A stretch of DNA of 64,000 bases from Paracoccaceae bacterium (GTDB taxonomy: Bacteria; Pseudomonadota; Alphaproteobacteria; Rhodobacterales; Rhodobacteraceae). Positions 33,297 to 41,331 of the stretch are shown here, piece after piece. A model generated the notes under the pieces. The model worked only from the letters and a program-made list of their open reading frames with translations. It was not told the DNA's origin and searched no databases. Numbering within the stretch: the first letter of the stretch is position 1; the number at the start of each line of letters is the position of its first letter. Location: assembly GCA_018223125.1 (NCBI GenBank), contig JAAEZA010000017.1, positions 1 to 64,000 on the forward strand. The letters are read 5' to 3'. The position numbers and the translations under genes were made by a program.

Positions 33297-33860
33297 GTGT
33301 TTAACCGATCTGTAAAAGTAATTGTTGCAGCAGTCGGGTGTCTTGTGTTTGCGGGATCGGCCTTTGCCGACGATGTTGTTGTTCGCAAATCCACCCAAGC
33401 CACCGGCGAAAGATACGTACCAGGCGTCTGGGTTGACCCGGACGGCTGCGAGCATTGGGTCATGGACGACGGTGTTGAAGGGTATATGACCCCGCATGTC
33501 ACACGGGACGGAATTCCGGTCTGCCGTCGGGGCAATCCTTGTGCCGTCATGAACACGGACCAGTTGTTCGCTGTGGACCGCTATTCGATCAGCGCCGCAG
33601 GTCGCAACCGTCTGGCCGAATTCTTCAAACAGGCCACCGCAACGTCCTTTATCATTGACGGGCATACCGACAGCGACGCCAGCGATGCCTATAACATGCG
33701 TCTTTCCGAAAACCGCGCCCGCGCCGTGGCCAAAGTGGCCGCACAGGTTGGCAAACGGGCCCAGATCCGCTGGTACGGCGAACGGGTTCCGGTTGCGTCC
33801 AACAGAACGGCCGCCGGTAAAAAGAAAAACCGCCGCGTTGAAATCACCTGCGTGCGCTGA
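33297..33860 (+). CDS. Exported OmpA-family protein with N-terminal W-V-D-P-x-G-C-x-H-W domain
   Basis: A 187-residue envelope protein. GTG start at 33297, preceded by GAAGGGAA. A signal peptide (about residues 1-24, ending G-S-A-F-A) is followed by a short domain at residues 43-76 (W-V-D-P-D-G-C-E-H-W, D-D-G-V-E-G-Y, P-V-C), then an OmpA-type peptidoglycan-binding domain with D-G-H-T-D-S and N-M-R-L-S-E-N-R-A, ending in K-N-R-R-V-E-I. The short domain recurs in the lipoprotein encoded 14 bases later (20 of 34 residues identical), including both Cys. I do not recognise that domain. It probably tethers something to the cell wall. Confidence 0.82.
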   Translation: MFNRSVKVIVAAVGCLVFAGSAFADDVVVRKSTQATGERYVPGVWVDPDGCEHWVMDDGVEGYMTPHVTRDGIPVCRRGNPCAVMNTDQLFAVDRYSISAAGRNRLAEFFKQATATSFIIDGHTDSDASDAYNMRLSENRARAVAKVAAQVGKRAQIRWYGERVPVASNRTAAGKKKNRRVEITCVR

Positions 33861-33874
33861 GGAAGGTTAGAATT

Positions 33875-34159
33875 ATGACAATCAAGACGAGCATTCTTAT
33901 TCTCGGTGCCGCTGTTGCTCTGGCGGCCTGTGACAAACAGAACAAAACAGTGGACCGGGGTTTTGACTCCCACCCTGTCAGCGAACTGAACGCCGGCATC
34001 TGGGTTGACCCGCGCGGCTGTGACCACTGGATTATCGACGACGGCGTAGAGGGTTATCTGTCGGCCCGTCTCGACAAATACGGCAAACCTGTCTGTTCCG
34101 GCATTGCCGAACCGAACATGGCTGTGGGCGACTTCAAGAAAGGCTCCGACCCGATTTAA
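33875..34159 (+). CDS. Small lipoprotein with the same W-V-D-P-x-G-C-x-H-W domain
   Basis: A 94-residue lipoprotein. The signal peptide ends in A-L-A-A-C, with the lipid-bearing Cys at residue 19. Residues 41-74 repeat the domain of the preceding OmpA-family protein: G-I-W-V-D-P-R-G-C-D-H-W, D-D-G-V-E-G-Y, K-P-V-C. The remaining 20 residues are polar. Cys49 and Cys74 could form a disulfide in the periplasm. The genes are 14 bases apart and share a terminator, so the two products probably act together. Function unknown. Confidence 0.8.
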   Translation: MTIKTSILILGAAVALAACDKQNKTVDRGFDSHPVSELNAGIWVDPRGCDHWIIDDGVEGYLSARLDKYGKPVCSGIAEPNMAVGDFKKGSDPI

Positions 34160-34183
34160 GCCCCCCACGACATCACAGATCAA

Positions 34184-34209
34184 AGGCCAGCCTTCGGGCT
34201 GGTCTTTTT
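34184..34209 (+). terminator. Rho-independent terminator after the OmpA/lipoprotein pair
   Basis: AGGCCAGCC-TTCG-GGCTGGTCT, a stable stem with a UUCG tetraloop, is followed by TTTT. It lies 25 bases after the lipoprotein stop and 24 bases before the 3' end of the opposing TetR gene. Confidence 0.9.
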
Positions 34210-34232
34210 CGTTGCACGCGCAAATATGGCGA

Positions 34233-34760
34233 TCAGGTGTCGCCTCTTCCCAGCAACCCGCGCCCCAAACGCTGCGCCGCGATAAGGGCGTATTTCCCTT
34301 GCAGTGACCACACCTGCGTCAGCCCTTCGATAAGAACAAGAAGCTCCGTGCCGTCTTCGGACAAGCCGCAGGCAACAGCGGCTCTTTTCGACACCTCTGC
34401 CTTATGGCCTTGCAAAAGGTCACGCAAAGGCAGGCTCGCCGGATCGGCGGCAACAGCGGCGTGAAACAGACATCCGTGGGACGTTTCCGTCTCCATCCAC
34501 TGCCCAACACGCAACAGGATAGCATCAAGCGCATCACCGGCGTCCTGCGGTAAATCCGTGAACACGCGCTCCAGATACCGTTGGTGCCGGTGCTCCAATG
34601 CTGCCAGCACCATTTGCGAACGGGATGGCGTGTATTTGTAGAGGGTGCGCAGGCTTACCCCTGCGGCATCCCGCAACTCCTCCACGCTTGGCTCTGCAAA
34701 CCCGCGGGCGGCAAAAGCCCGTTCCAGCCCTGCGGATATTCTGATCATCATATCTGACAT
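34233..34760 (-). CDS. TetR-family transcriptional regulator
   Basis: A 175-residue TetR-type repressor. The helix-turn-helix (about residues 8-52) contains V-E-E-L-R-D-A-A-G-V-S-L-R-T-L-Y-K-Y. The ligand domain is short and has E-T-S-H-G-C-L-F-H-A-A, a pattern seen in regulators of oxidoreductases. It is divergent from the MDR oxidoreductase gene with a 71-base gap that holds a nested palindrome, so it most likely represses that gene and itself. The inducing compound is unknown. Confidence 0.85.
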   Translation of the reverse strand: MSDMMIRISAGLERAFAARGFAEPSVEELRDAAGVSLRTLYKYTPSRSQMVLAALEHRHQRYLERVFTDLPQDAGDALDAILLRVGQWMETETSHGCLFHAAVAADPASLPLRDLLQGHKAEVSKRAAVACGLSEDGTELLVLIEGLTQVWSLQGKYALIAAQRLGRGLLGRGDT

Positions 34761-34767
34761 GGTTGAC

Positions 34768-34817
34768 GGTGTAGAATGCTTCCTCTACCTACGCAAGTAG
34801 AGCAACCATTCTACACC
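34768..34817. promoter_or_regulatory. Nested operator between tetR and MDR gene
   Basis: An outer inverted repeat GGTGTAGAATG (34768-34778) / CATTCTACACC (34807-34817) encloses an inner one, CTCTAC (34783-34788) / GTAGAG (34797-34802). All four arms carry the element TCTAC or GTAGA. The spacing and position, spanning the whole promoter region, suggest binding of two regulator dimers. Confidence 0.75.
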
Positions 34818-34831
34818 GGAGCACCACCCCT

Positions 34832-35908
34832 ATGTCTATCCCTGAAACAATGAAAGCTGTCGTTCTGACAGGCCACGGCGGACTGGACAAACTGGAATGG
34901 CGCGAAGATGTACCGGTGCCTCGCGTCAAAGCAGGCGAGGTGCTGATCCGTGTCGGCGCATCAGCGGTGAACAATACGGATGTGAACACCCGCACCGGCT
35001 GGTATTCAAAATCCGTGCGCGGCGATACCGGCTCTGCGGCGGCTACAGGCTATGACGGCGCATCGGACGCTGATGGCGGCTGGTCCGGCGCACTACAATT
35101 CCCGCGCATTCAGGGTGCGGACTGCTGTGGCAAAATCATCGCCGCCGGGGAAGACGTTGACCCTTCGCGGATCGGAGAACGCGTCCTTGTCCGCCCGATG
35201 TACCACCCAAAAGGTGCAGCACCGGATTCGCTGGTGACCTTCGGATCTGAAAGGGATGGCGGCTTTGCCGAATACACTACTGCCGGTTCGGAAAATGCAG
35301 TTAAGATCGATAGCCCGCTAAACGATACGGACCTCGCTTCTTTTCCCTGTGCGTTTTCGACCGCCGAAGGGATGATCCAGCGTGCCGGAGTTGGCGCGGA
35401 ACGCGTGCTTGTAACAGGTGCATCCGGCGGGGTTGGTTCTGCTGCAGTACAGCTTGCAAAACGGCGCGGCGCCCATGTGACAGCCGTCACCAGCGCATCC
35501 AAAATCGCAGCCCTGAAAGCGCTTGGCGCAGATGCCACGTTGCTGCGCGACGAAGCTTTGGACACCGACTCTTTTGATGTGGTGCTCGATCTGGTGGGAG
35601 GCCCCCGCTGGCCCGAATTGCTGGATGCACTGGTGCCATTTGGCCGTTATGTAACGTCCGGTGCGATTGCCGGACCGATTGTCGAACTGGACCTGCGTAC
35701 ACTCTATCTGAAAGATCTGACCCTCATCGGCAGCACACGGCAGGATCCCCGCGTGTTCGAAGACCTTGTCCGCTATATCGAAGCAGGGGAAATCCGGCCT
35801 GTCGTTGCCCAAACCTATACCCTTCGGGAATTGCCCGCTGCGCAGGAAGCCTTCCTTGAAAAGACACATATGGGCAAGATCGCTGTTTCGGTTTCGGGAC
35901 AGACCTGA
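34832..35908 (+). CDS. MDR-superfamily zinc-type alcohol dehydrogenase / quinone oxidoreductase-like
   Basis: A 358-residue medium-chain dehydrogenase. An N-terminal GroES-like part (V-L-I-R-V-G-A-S-A-V-N-N-T-D-V-N) is followed by the NAD(P)-binding V-L-V-T-G-A-S-G-G-V-G-S-A-A-V-Q-L-A. The zinc ligands of classical alcohol dehydrogenase (C-G-H-E) are absent; the segment near them is G-A-D-C-C-G-K-I. It therefore resembles the quinone oxidoreductase group, but with an extra loop (about residues 55-85). It is regulated by the divergent TetR protein. The substrate is unknown. Confidence 0.83.
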   Translation: MSIPETMKAVVLTGHGGLDKLEWREDVPVPRVKAGEVLIRVGASAVNNTDVNTRTGWYSKSVRGDTGSAAATGYDGASDADGGWSGALQFPRIQGADCCGKIIAAGEDVDPSRIGERVLVRPMYHPKGAAPDSLVTFGSERDGGFAEYTTAGSENAVKIDSPLNDTDLASFPCAFSTAEGMIQRAGVGAERVLVTGASGGVGSAAVQLAKRRGAHVTAVTSASKIAALKALGADATLLRDEALDTDSFDVVLDLVGGPRWPELLDALVPFGRYVTSGAIAGPIVELDLRTLYLKDLTLIGSTRQDPRVFEDLVRYIEAGEIRPVVAQTYTLRELPAAQEAFLEKTHMGKIAVSVSGQT

Positions 35909-36059
35909 CTGCCGCAAGACATACCGCCAATCACCTTCCCGAGAGGCCATCGCATTTTCTTGTGGATTTCCGCCTATTAGGAGAATTGACCCTTGCGGTG
36001 AACGGTGGGTTTTTGCACCATGTAGCTAATAGGTTCACGCTTTGACTTAGGAGACTTCT

Positions 36060-37079
36060 TTGGCGACAACCGCCCCGATGGTGCCGGACATTTCGGCCGG
36101 CGACCCCGAAAGCAATCTGATTTTCCCTGACAACCGCCTGCTGATTGATCTTTGTGGCGAATTTGACAAAAACCTCACCCAAATCGAATCCGCCCTTGGC
36201 GTGCAGGTCATCCGTCGTGGCAACGAACTGGATGTGCACGGCGAAACCGATGCTGTGTTTCGTGCGCGGGAGGCCCTGCAAATGCTCTACCAGCGGCTGG
36301 AACAGGGCCGCGATGTAGAAGCGGGTGACATTGATGCCGCGATCCGTATGGGGCGGGCAGAGCAAAACACGGGAAACCGTGCAGGCGATCAGAAAGAAAT
36401 GTTCCCGGGCGGCGGTTACGAAATCCGTACCCGCAAGAAAACAGTCGAACCCCGCACCGTGACCCAGCGGGCCTATGTGCAGAACCTGTTCAAGAACGAG
36501 CTTGTGTTCGGTCTGGGACCGGCAGGCACGGGCAAGACCTATCTGGCGGTGGCAGCCGGTGTGTCCATGTTCATTGAGGGCCATGTGGATCGTATTCTCC
36601 TAAGCCGTCCGGCGGTAGAAGCGGGCGAAAGGCTCGGTTTTCTGCCCGGCGACATGAAAGACAAGGTCGATCCCTACATGCAGCCGCTTTATGATGCGCT
36701 GAATGATTTCCTGCCTGCCAAACAGGTGGCCAAGCTGATCGAGGAAAAGCGGATTGAAATTGCCCCGCTGGCCTTTATGCGCGGGCGCACCCTGTCCAAT
36801 TCCTTTATCGTGCTGGACGAGGCGCAGAACGCCACGACCATGCAGATGAAGATGTTCCTGACCCGCATGGGGGAAGGCAGCCATATGGCGATCACCGGCG
36901 ACACCACACAGGTTGACCTGCCCCGCGGCGTCCCGAGCGGACTGGTCGAAGCGGAAAAGGTGTTGCAAGGCGTCAAGGGTGTCGGCATGACCAAGTTCAA
37001 AGCCGAAGACGTGGTCCGTCACCCGATGGTGGCGCGGATCATTCAGGCCTATGACAAACACGCCAAGACCGGCAGCTGA
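36060..37079 (+). CDS. ybeZ: PhoH-family ATPase (YbeZ)
   Basis: A 339-residue cytosolic ATPase of the PhoH family, partner of the YbeY RNase. A short N-terminal KH-like domain precedes G-P-A-G-T-G-K-T-Y-L-A-V-A (Walker A) and F-I-V-L-D-E-A-Q-N-A-T (Walker B). It starts with TTG at 36060, with TTAGGAGA seven bases upstream. The stop is followed three bases later by the ybeY start. The upstream gap has a possible GTGAAC/GTTCAC hairpin (35998-36038). Confidence 0.92.
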   Translation: MATTAPMVPDISAGDPESNLIFPDNRLLIDLCGEFDKNLTQIESALGVQVIRRGNELDVHGETDAVFRAREALQMLYQRLEQGRDVEAGDIDAAIRMGRAEQNTGNRAGDQKEMFPGGGYEIRTRKKTVEPRTVTQRAYVQNLFKNELVFGLGPAGTGKTYLAVAAGVSMFIEGHVDRILLSRPAVEAGERLGFLPGDMKDKVDPYMQPLYDALNDFLPAKQVAKLIEEKRIEIAPLAFMRGRTLSNSFIVLDEAQNATTMQMKMFLTRMGEGSHMAITGDTTQVDLPRGVPSGLVEAEKVLQGVKGVGMTKFKAEDVVRHPMVARIIQAYDKHAKTGS

Positions 37080-37082
37080 CCC

Positions 37083-37589
37083 GTGCCGGCAAGTATTGAT
37101 GTCCTGATAGAGGACGACCGCTGGAATGGCGTGCCGCTTACCCGTTTGTGCAACCGCGCATTTGGCGCGGTATTTGCGGAACGCGGACTGTCGGGCAAGG
37201 GCTACGAAGTTTCGGTGCTCGCCTGTGATGATGCACGGATCGCCGAACTGAATGCGGAATTTCGCGGCAAACCGGCCCCGACCAATGTTCTGTCATGGCC
37301 TGCGTTTGAACTTGCCCCGCTGGTTGAAGGCGACGAGCCCGCCCCGCCGCCTGACATCTTGACCAACCCGATGGACAGCGAACTGGGCGACATTGCCGTG
37401 TCTTTTGACACTTGCCTGAAAGAAGCCGAGGCCGGAAAACTTGAATTTGAGGATCACCTGACCCATCTCTTGGCACATTCGTGTCTGCATTTACTTGGTT
37501 TCGATCATGAAACCGATGCAGATGCAGCACGGATGGAAGGTTTGGAGACGAAGATACTTGCATCTTTGGGCATTGCAGACCCATATTAA
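37083..37589 (+). CDS. ybeY: Endoribonuclease YbeY (rRNA maturation factor)
   Basis: A 168-residue zinc metalloenzyme with GTG start. The zinc site is H-S-C-L-H-L-L-G-F-D-H (H-x3-H-x5-H) near the C-terminus, with the conserved R-x-x-N-x-x-F-R-G-K-x-x-P-T-N-V-L-S-W region seen as L-N-A-E-F-R-G-K-P-A-P-T-N-V-L-S-W-P. It processes the 3' end of 16S rRNA and quality-checks ribosomes. It is operonic with ybeZ and the CorC-type gene. Confidence 0.94.
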   Translation: MPASIDVLIEDDRWNGVPLTRLCNRAFGAVFAERGLSGKGYEVSVLACDDARIAELNAEFRGKPAPTNVLSWPAFELAPLVEGDEPAPPPDILTNPMDSELGDIAVSFDTCLKEAEAGKLEFEDHLTHLLAHSCLHLLGFDHETDADAARMEGLETKILASLGIADPY

Positions 37590-37629
37590 CCCCGCGCCGC
37601 TTTTCAGGCGCGTTTTTCGGATAGGAGCC

Positions 37630-38496
37630 ATGGGCGACACAATCGACGGATCTTCTGGGGCAGCGCCTGGCGCGCAGTCCGAAGATCAGGACCAGACAGG
37701 CGGCTTTTTCAAGCGCCTTTTTTCGGGGAGCAAATCCCCGGACCTTATTGAAACACCTGAAACACTGGAACAATCCAACCTGCCCACGGGTGACCTGCGC
37801 AATCTGCAATTCATGCGGCTGGAAGATGTTGCCGTGCCCCGCGCGGACATAACCGCCGTTTCCCAGGACATCGAACGGGCCGAACTGGTCGAGGTGTTCA
37901 AGGAAAGCGGTTATTCCCGTTTACCGGTCTACAAGGACCAGCTCGACAATCCTGTCGGTTTTATCCACCTGAAGGATTTCGCGCTGAAATACGGGTTCAA
38001 CGGGAACGGGTCCGCCTTTGCGATAAAGCCGATGCTCCGGCCGCTTCTGTTTGCACCGCCTTCAATGGCGATCGGTGTTTTGCTGCAAAAGATGCAGGCC
38101 GACCGGATTCACATGGCACTGGTCATTGACGAATACGGCGGTGTGGACGGCTTGCTGACCATCGAGGATCTGGTGGAAACCGTCCTTGGTGAAATTGTCG
38201 ACGAACATGACACCGAAGAAGATGTGATGTGGGCCGAGGAAAAACCCGGCGTCTATCTTGCGCAGTCCCGCGCTTCCCTGTCGGAGTTCGAACAGATGCT
38301 CGATATGGGGTCTCTGGCGGATGACGACGGAGAGGAAATCGACACACTTGGCGGGTTGGTTTTCATGCTGACAGGCCGTGTTCCGGCCAAAGGGGAAATC
38401 ATCCCCCACCCGAGCGGTATCGAATTCGAGATCGTCGATGCAGATCCCCGCCGGATCAAACGTCTGCGTGTGACCCGCGACCCCGCACGTGTCTAA
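37630..38496 (+). CDS. CorC/HlyC-family CBS-domain protein
   Basis: A 288-residue cytosolic CBS-pair protein. The N-terminal region F-F-K-R-L-F-S-G is followed by V-A-V-P-R-A-D-I-T-A and two CBS repeats, then the E-Y-G-G-V-D-G-L-L-T-I-E-D-L-V-E-T-V-L-G-E-I-V-D-E segment and the transporter-associated C-terminal domain. It lacks the N-terminal membrane DUF21 part of longer relatives. It starts at ATG 37630 with TAGGAG upstream. Related proteins affect magnesium/cobalt efflux. Its stop region overlaps the GTG of lnt. Confidence 0.88.
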   Translation: MGDTIDGSSGAAPGAQSEDQDQTGGFFKRLFSGSKSPDLIETPETLEQSNLPTGDLRNLQFMRLEDVAVPRADITAVSQDIERAELVEVFKESGYSRLPVYKDQLDNPVGFIHLKDFALKYGFNGNGSAFAIKPMLRPLLFAPPSMAIGVLLQKMQADRIHMALVIDEYGGVDGLLTIEDLVETVLGEIVDEHDTEEDVMWAEEKPGVYLAQSRASLSEFEQMLDMGSLADDDGEEIDTLGGLVFMLTGRVPAKGEIIPHPSGIEFEIVDADPRRIKRLRVTRDPARV

Positions 38497-39994
38497 ACCT
38501 TTGGGCAAGTGGCAGTCTCGGGTGCTGATCCTGTGTGCCGGGCTGTTGCTGGCCTTGGGGCAGGCCCCGTTTTCCTTCCCGATTGGTGTCGTTTTGGGAT
38601 TGCCCGTACTGGGGGGGCTATTGCTGCGCACATCAAACTGGTTCTCGGGCTTCCGGCTCGGCTGGCTGGCGGGTACTGCGTATTTTGCGGGCTCCATGTT
38701 CTGGATTGTGGAGCCTTTCTTTGTCGAGCCCGAGGTCTACGGCTGGATGGCCCCTTTCGCGCTGCTGTTTCTGTCTGTGGGTTTGGGGCTGTTCTGGGGG
38801 CTGGGATTTGGCGTTTCTGCCCGCTGTAGGGGCAAGGCGCGACTGGTGGCGCTAGTGGCAAGCCTGACCTTGGCAGAATTCCTGCGCGCCCATGTCCTTA
38901 CCGGATTTCCGTGGGGGCTACTGGCCTATGTCTGGTCAGAGACGCCGGTGTTTCAACTTCTCGCCTATGTCGGTCCACATGGTCTGGGAATGCTGACGCT
39001 TGCCCTTGGCGTGCTGCCCTTATTGTGGTCAAACCGCTGGCTGCGGGGCGCAACGCTGGTGGCCGCCCTGTTGGCTGTCTGGGGCATAGGCGCAGCGCGG
39101 CTGCCGGATGACCCGGTTCCCCTGCGCGATGTCACCCTGCGGCTGGTCCAGCCCAACGCAGAACAACGCCTGAAATGGCACCCCGATCATGTGGCCCGCT
39201 TCTTCCAGCGCAGCCTGTCCCTGTCTGCCGGATTTAACGCGCCGGTGGATGTGGTGATCTGGCCCGAAACGGCCCTGCCCTTTGCCTACGGTGAACACCC
39301 CCGCGGCATGGAAATGGTGCGGGCAGCCGTGCAGGACACACAGTTCATTGGCGGCATCCAGCGCCCTGACGGGTTGGAACTTTATAACACGCTGATACAT
39401 CTGGACAGAAACGGCGATGTAGCCGCGACCTATGACAAGCATCACCTTGTACCCTTTGGCGAATATGTGCCAATGGCCGATATTGCCGCAAAGTTCGGCA
39501 TCTATGGCTTGGCCGCACAGGACGGCACCGGATTTGCCGCTGGTGAAGGCCCGCGCATTATCGACCTGCCCGGCCTGCCCCCCTATCTGCCGATGATCTG
39601 CTACGAGGCAATCTTCCCGGGTTATGCCCAAGTACAGGGCCAGCGCCCCGAATGGCTGCTTCACATCACCAATGACGCCTGGTTCGGCAGCTTTTCCGGC
39701 CCCTACCAACATCTTGTCCAGTCCCGCGCCCGTGCGGTGGAACAGGGGCTGCCACTGGCCCGCGCTGCCAATACCGGCGTTTCTGCCATGATTGATCCTT
39801 ACGGGCAGGTGTTACAGGGGCTGGCGCTCAACACAGACGGCTTTGCTGACGTAAGACTGACAGAACCGCTTGCACCGACGCTCTACAACCGGTTCGGCGA
39901 ACGACTCTGGATCGCACTGGCCTTCTTGCTGCTGGCTGGCGCTGCGCTGATACGCCCCCGCGCACAAGGCCGTGAAGCTTCTAATAGGCATTGA
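38489..39994 (+). CDS. lnt: Apolipoprotein N-acyltransferase Lnt
   Basis: A 501-residue inner-membrane enzyme that adds the third acyl chain to lipoproteins. Six to seven N-terminal helices (residues about 5-210) precede a periplasmic nitrilase domain with the catalytic Glu in W-P-E-T-A-L-P-F, Lys in Y-D-K-H-H-L-V-P-F-G-E-Y, and Cys in M-I-C-Y-E-A-I-F-P-G. A last helix precedes the C-terminus. GTG start overlaps the CorC gene by eight bases. It would mature lipoproteins such as the one at 33875-34159. Confidence 0.94.
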   Translation: MSKPLGKWQSRVLILCAGLLLALGQAPFSFPIGVVLGLPVLGGLLLRTSNWFSGFRLGWLAGTAYFAGSMFWIVEPFFVEPEVYGWMAPFALLFLSVGLGLFWGLGFGVSARCRGKARLVALVASLTLAEFLRAHVLTGFPWGLLAYVWSETPVFQLLAYVGPHGLGMLTLALGVLPLLWSNRWLRGATLVAALLAVWGIGAARLPDDPVPLRDVTLRLVQPNAEQRLKWHPDHVARFFQRSLSLSAGFNAPVDVVIWPETALPFAYGEHPRGMEMVRAAVQDTQFIGGIQRPDGLELYNTLIHLDRNGDVAATYDKHHLVPFGEYVPMADIAAKFGIYGLAAQDGTGFAAGEGPRIIDLPGLPPYLPMICYEAIFPGYAQVQGQRPEWLLHITNDAWFGSFSGPYQHLVQSRARAVEQGLPLARAANTGVSAMIDPYGQVLQGLALNTDGFADVRLTEPLAPTLYNRFGERLWIALAFLLLAGAALIRPRAQGREASNRH

Positions 39995-40031
39995 CCTATT
40001 CCCTGCCCCCCCATAGACCTTTCGCAATGAG

Positions 40032-40077
40032 TGTCACAACGGCTTCCTGACGTGGCATTTTCTTTCAAACTGGAGCA
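40032..40077 (+). ncRNA. SAM/SAH riboswitch controlling metK
   Basis: TGTCACAACGGCTTCCTGAC (40032-40051), then GTGGCA, a U-rich linker, and TGGAGCA (40071-40077) match the SAM/SAH riboswitch consensus known in Rhodobacterales. Helix P1 is 40032-40037 with 40052-40057. The pseudoknot partner of the GGCTTCC loop is GGAGC at 40072-40076, which is also the metK ribosome site. Ligand binding would hide that site and lower MetK synthesis. Confidence 0.93.
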
Positions 40078-40081
40078 CTAC

Positions 40082-41248
40082 ATGTCCCGAAACAACTATC
40101 TTTTCACCTCGGAGTCCGTTTCCGAGGGCCACCCCGATAAAATTTGCGACCGGATTTCAGATGCAATTCTCGACGCTCTGCTGAGCGAGGAAGAAATGGC
40201 CCGTGTGGCCTGTGAAACTTTTGCGACCACCAACCGCGTTGTTATCGGTGGTGAGGTCGGGCTGGCCTCCAAGGACAAACTTGGCGGGGTCATGGACAGC
40301 GTTGACGGAATCGTGCGGGATTGCGTGAAGGCGATCGGCTATGAACAGGACGGCTTTCACTGGGAAACTGTCGAGATCGACAATCTGTTGCACGAACAAT
40401 CCGCCCATATCGCACAGGGCGTGGATAAGGACGGTGCAGGCGATCAGGGCATCATGTTCGGATATGCCTGTTCGGAAACCCCCGAACTCATGCCTGCGCC
40501 GATTCACTACAGCCACGCAGTTCTGCGCGATCTGGCAGAGGCCCGTCACTCCGGTGAAACCCCGCAACTGGGTCCGGATGCGAAATCGCAGTTGTCGGTG
40601 AAATACGTAGATGGCAAACCGGTCGGCGTAACCTCCATCGTGCTTTCAACCCAGCATCTTGATGACTCCATGTCTTCGGCCGATGTGCGCGATGTGGTGG
40701 AACCCTATATCCGCAAAACCCTGCCGGACGGGTGGATTTCGCCTGAAACGGAATGGCACGTAAACCCGACAGGCAAATTCGTCATCGGCGGGCCGGACGG
40801 GGATGCGGGCCTGACAGGACGCAAGATCATTGTGGACACCTACGGCGGGGCAGCCCCCCACGGTGGCGGCGCGTTTTCGGGAAAAGACCCGACCAAAGTA
40901 GACCGCTCTGCCGCCTATGCCGCCCGCTATCTCGCGAAAAACGTGGTTGCTGCGGGTCTTGCGAAACGCTGTACCCTGCAACTGTCCTACGCGATCGGCG
41001 TGGCCAAACCGCTGTCGATCTATTGTGACACCCACGGCACCGGCGAAGTGCCGGAATCTGAGATCGAAAAGGCTGTGGCACAGGCAATGGACCTGACACC
41101 GCGCGGCATTATCGAGCATCTGCAACTGCGTCGCCCGATCTATCAGCGCACGGCAGCTTATGGCCACTTCGGCCGCGCCGCAACCGAGGATGGCGGGTTC
41201 AGCTGGGAACGTACCGATCTGGCAGAAACGCTGAAAAGCGCCTTTTAA
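40082..41248 (+). CDS. metK: S-adenosylmethionine synthetase MetK
   Basis: A 388-residue enzyme making S-adenosylmethionine from ATP and methionine. Motifs are [13 protein letters not shown] (ATP binding), [12 protein letters not shown] and [16 protein letters not shown]. Start ATG at 40082 is only four bases after the riboswitch; the frame is open back to 40031, but that part is the riboswitch itself. A strong terminator follows at 41286. Confidence 0.97.
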   Translation: MSRNNYLFTSESVSEGHPDKICDRISDAILDALLSEEEMARVACETFATTNRVVIGGEVGLASKDKLGGVMDSVDGIVRDCVKAIGYEQDGFHWETVEIDNLLHEQSAHIAQGVDKDGAGDQGIMFGYACSETPELMPAPIHYSHAVLRDLAEARHSGETPQLGPDAKSQLSVKYVDGKPVGVTSIVLSTQHLDDSMSSADVRDVVEPYIRKTLPDGWISPETEWHVNPTGKFVIGGPDGDAGLTGRKIIVDTYGGAAPHGGGAFSGKDPTKVDRSAAYAARYLAKNVVAAGLAKRCTLQLSYAIGVAKPLSIYCDTHGTGEVPESEIEKAVAQAMDLTPRGIIEHLQLRRPIYQRTAAYGHFGRAATEDGGFSWERTDLAETLKSAF

Positions 41249-41285
41249 GCCTCAACGGCCTGTCAGAGGGCTTAAATCAAAAGAA

Positions 41286-41314
41286 AGGCTCCGGATTGCG
41301 TCCGGAGCCTTTTT
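41286..41314 (+). terminator. Rho-independent terminator after metK
   Basis: AGGCTCCGGA-TTGCG-TCCGGAGCCT, ten bp, followed by TTTT and G. It ends 17 bases before the trmB start. Confidence 0.9.
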
Positions 41315-41331
41315 GTTTTATCGCCCCTCCC

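Noticed and set aside
40031-40081. Upstream in-frame extension of metK
   Set aside because: This segment is the SAM/SAH riboswitch; the ATG at 40082 gives the normal N-terminus.
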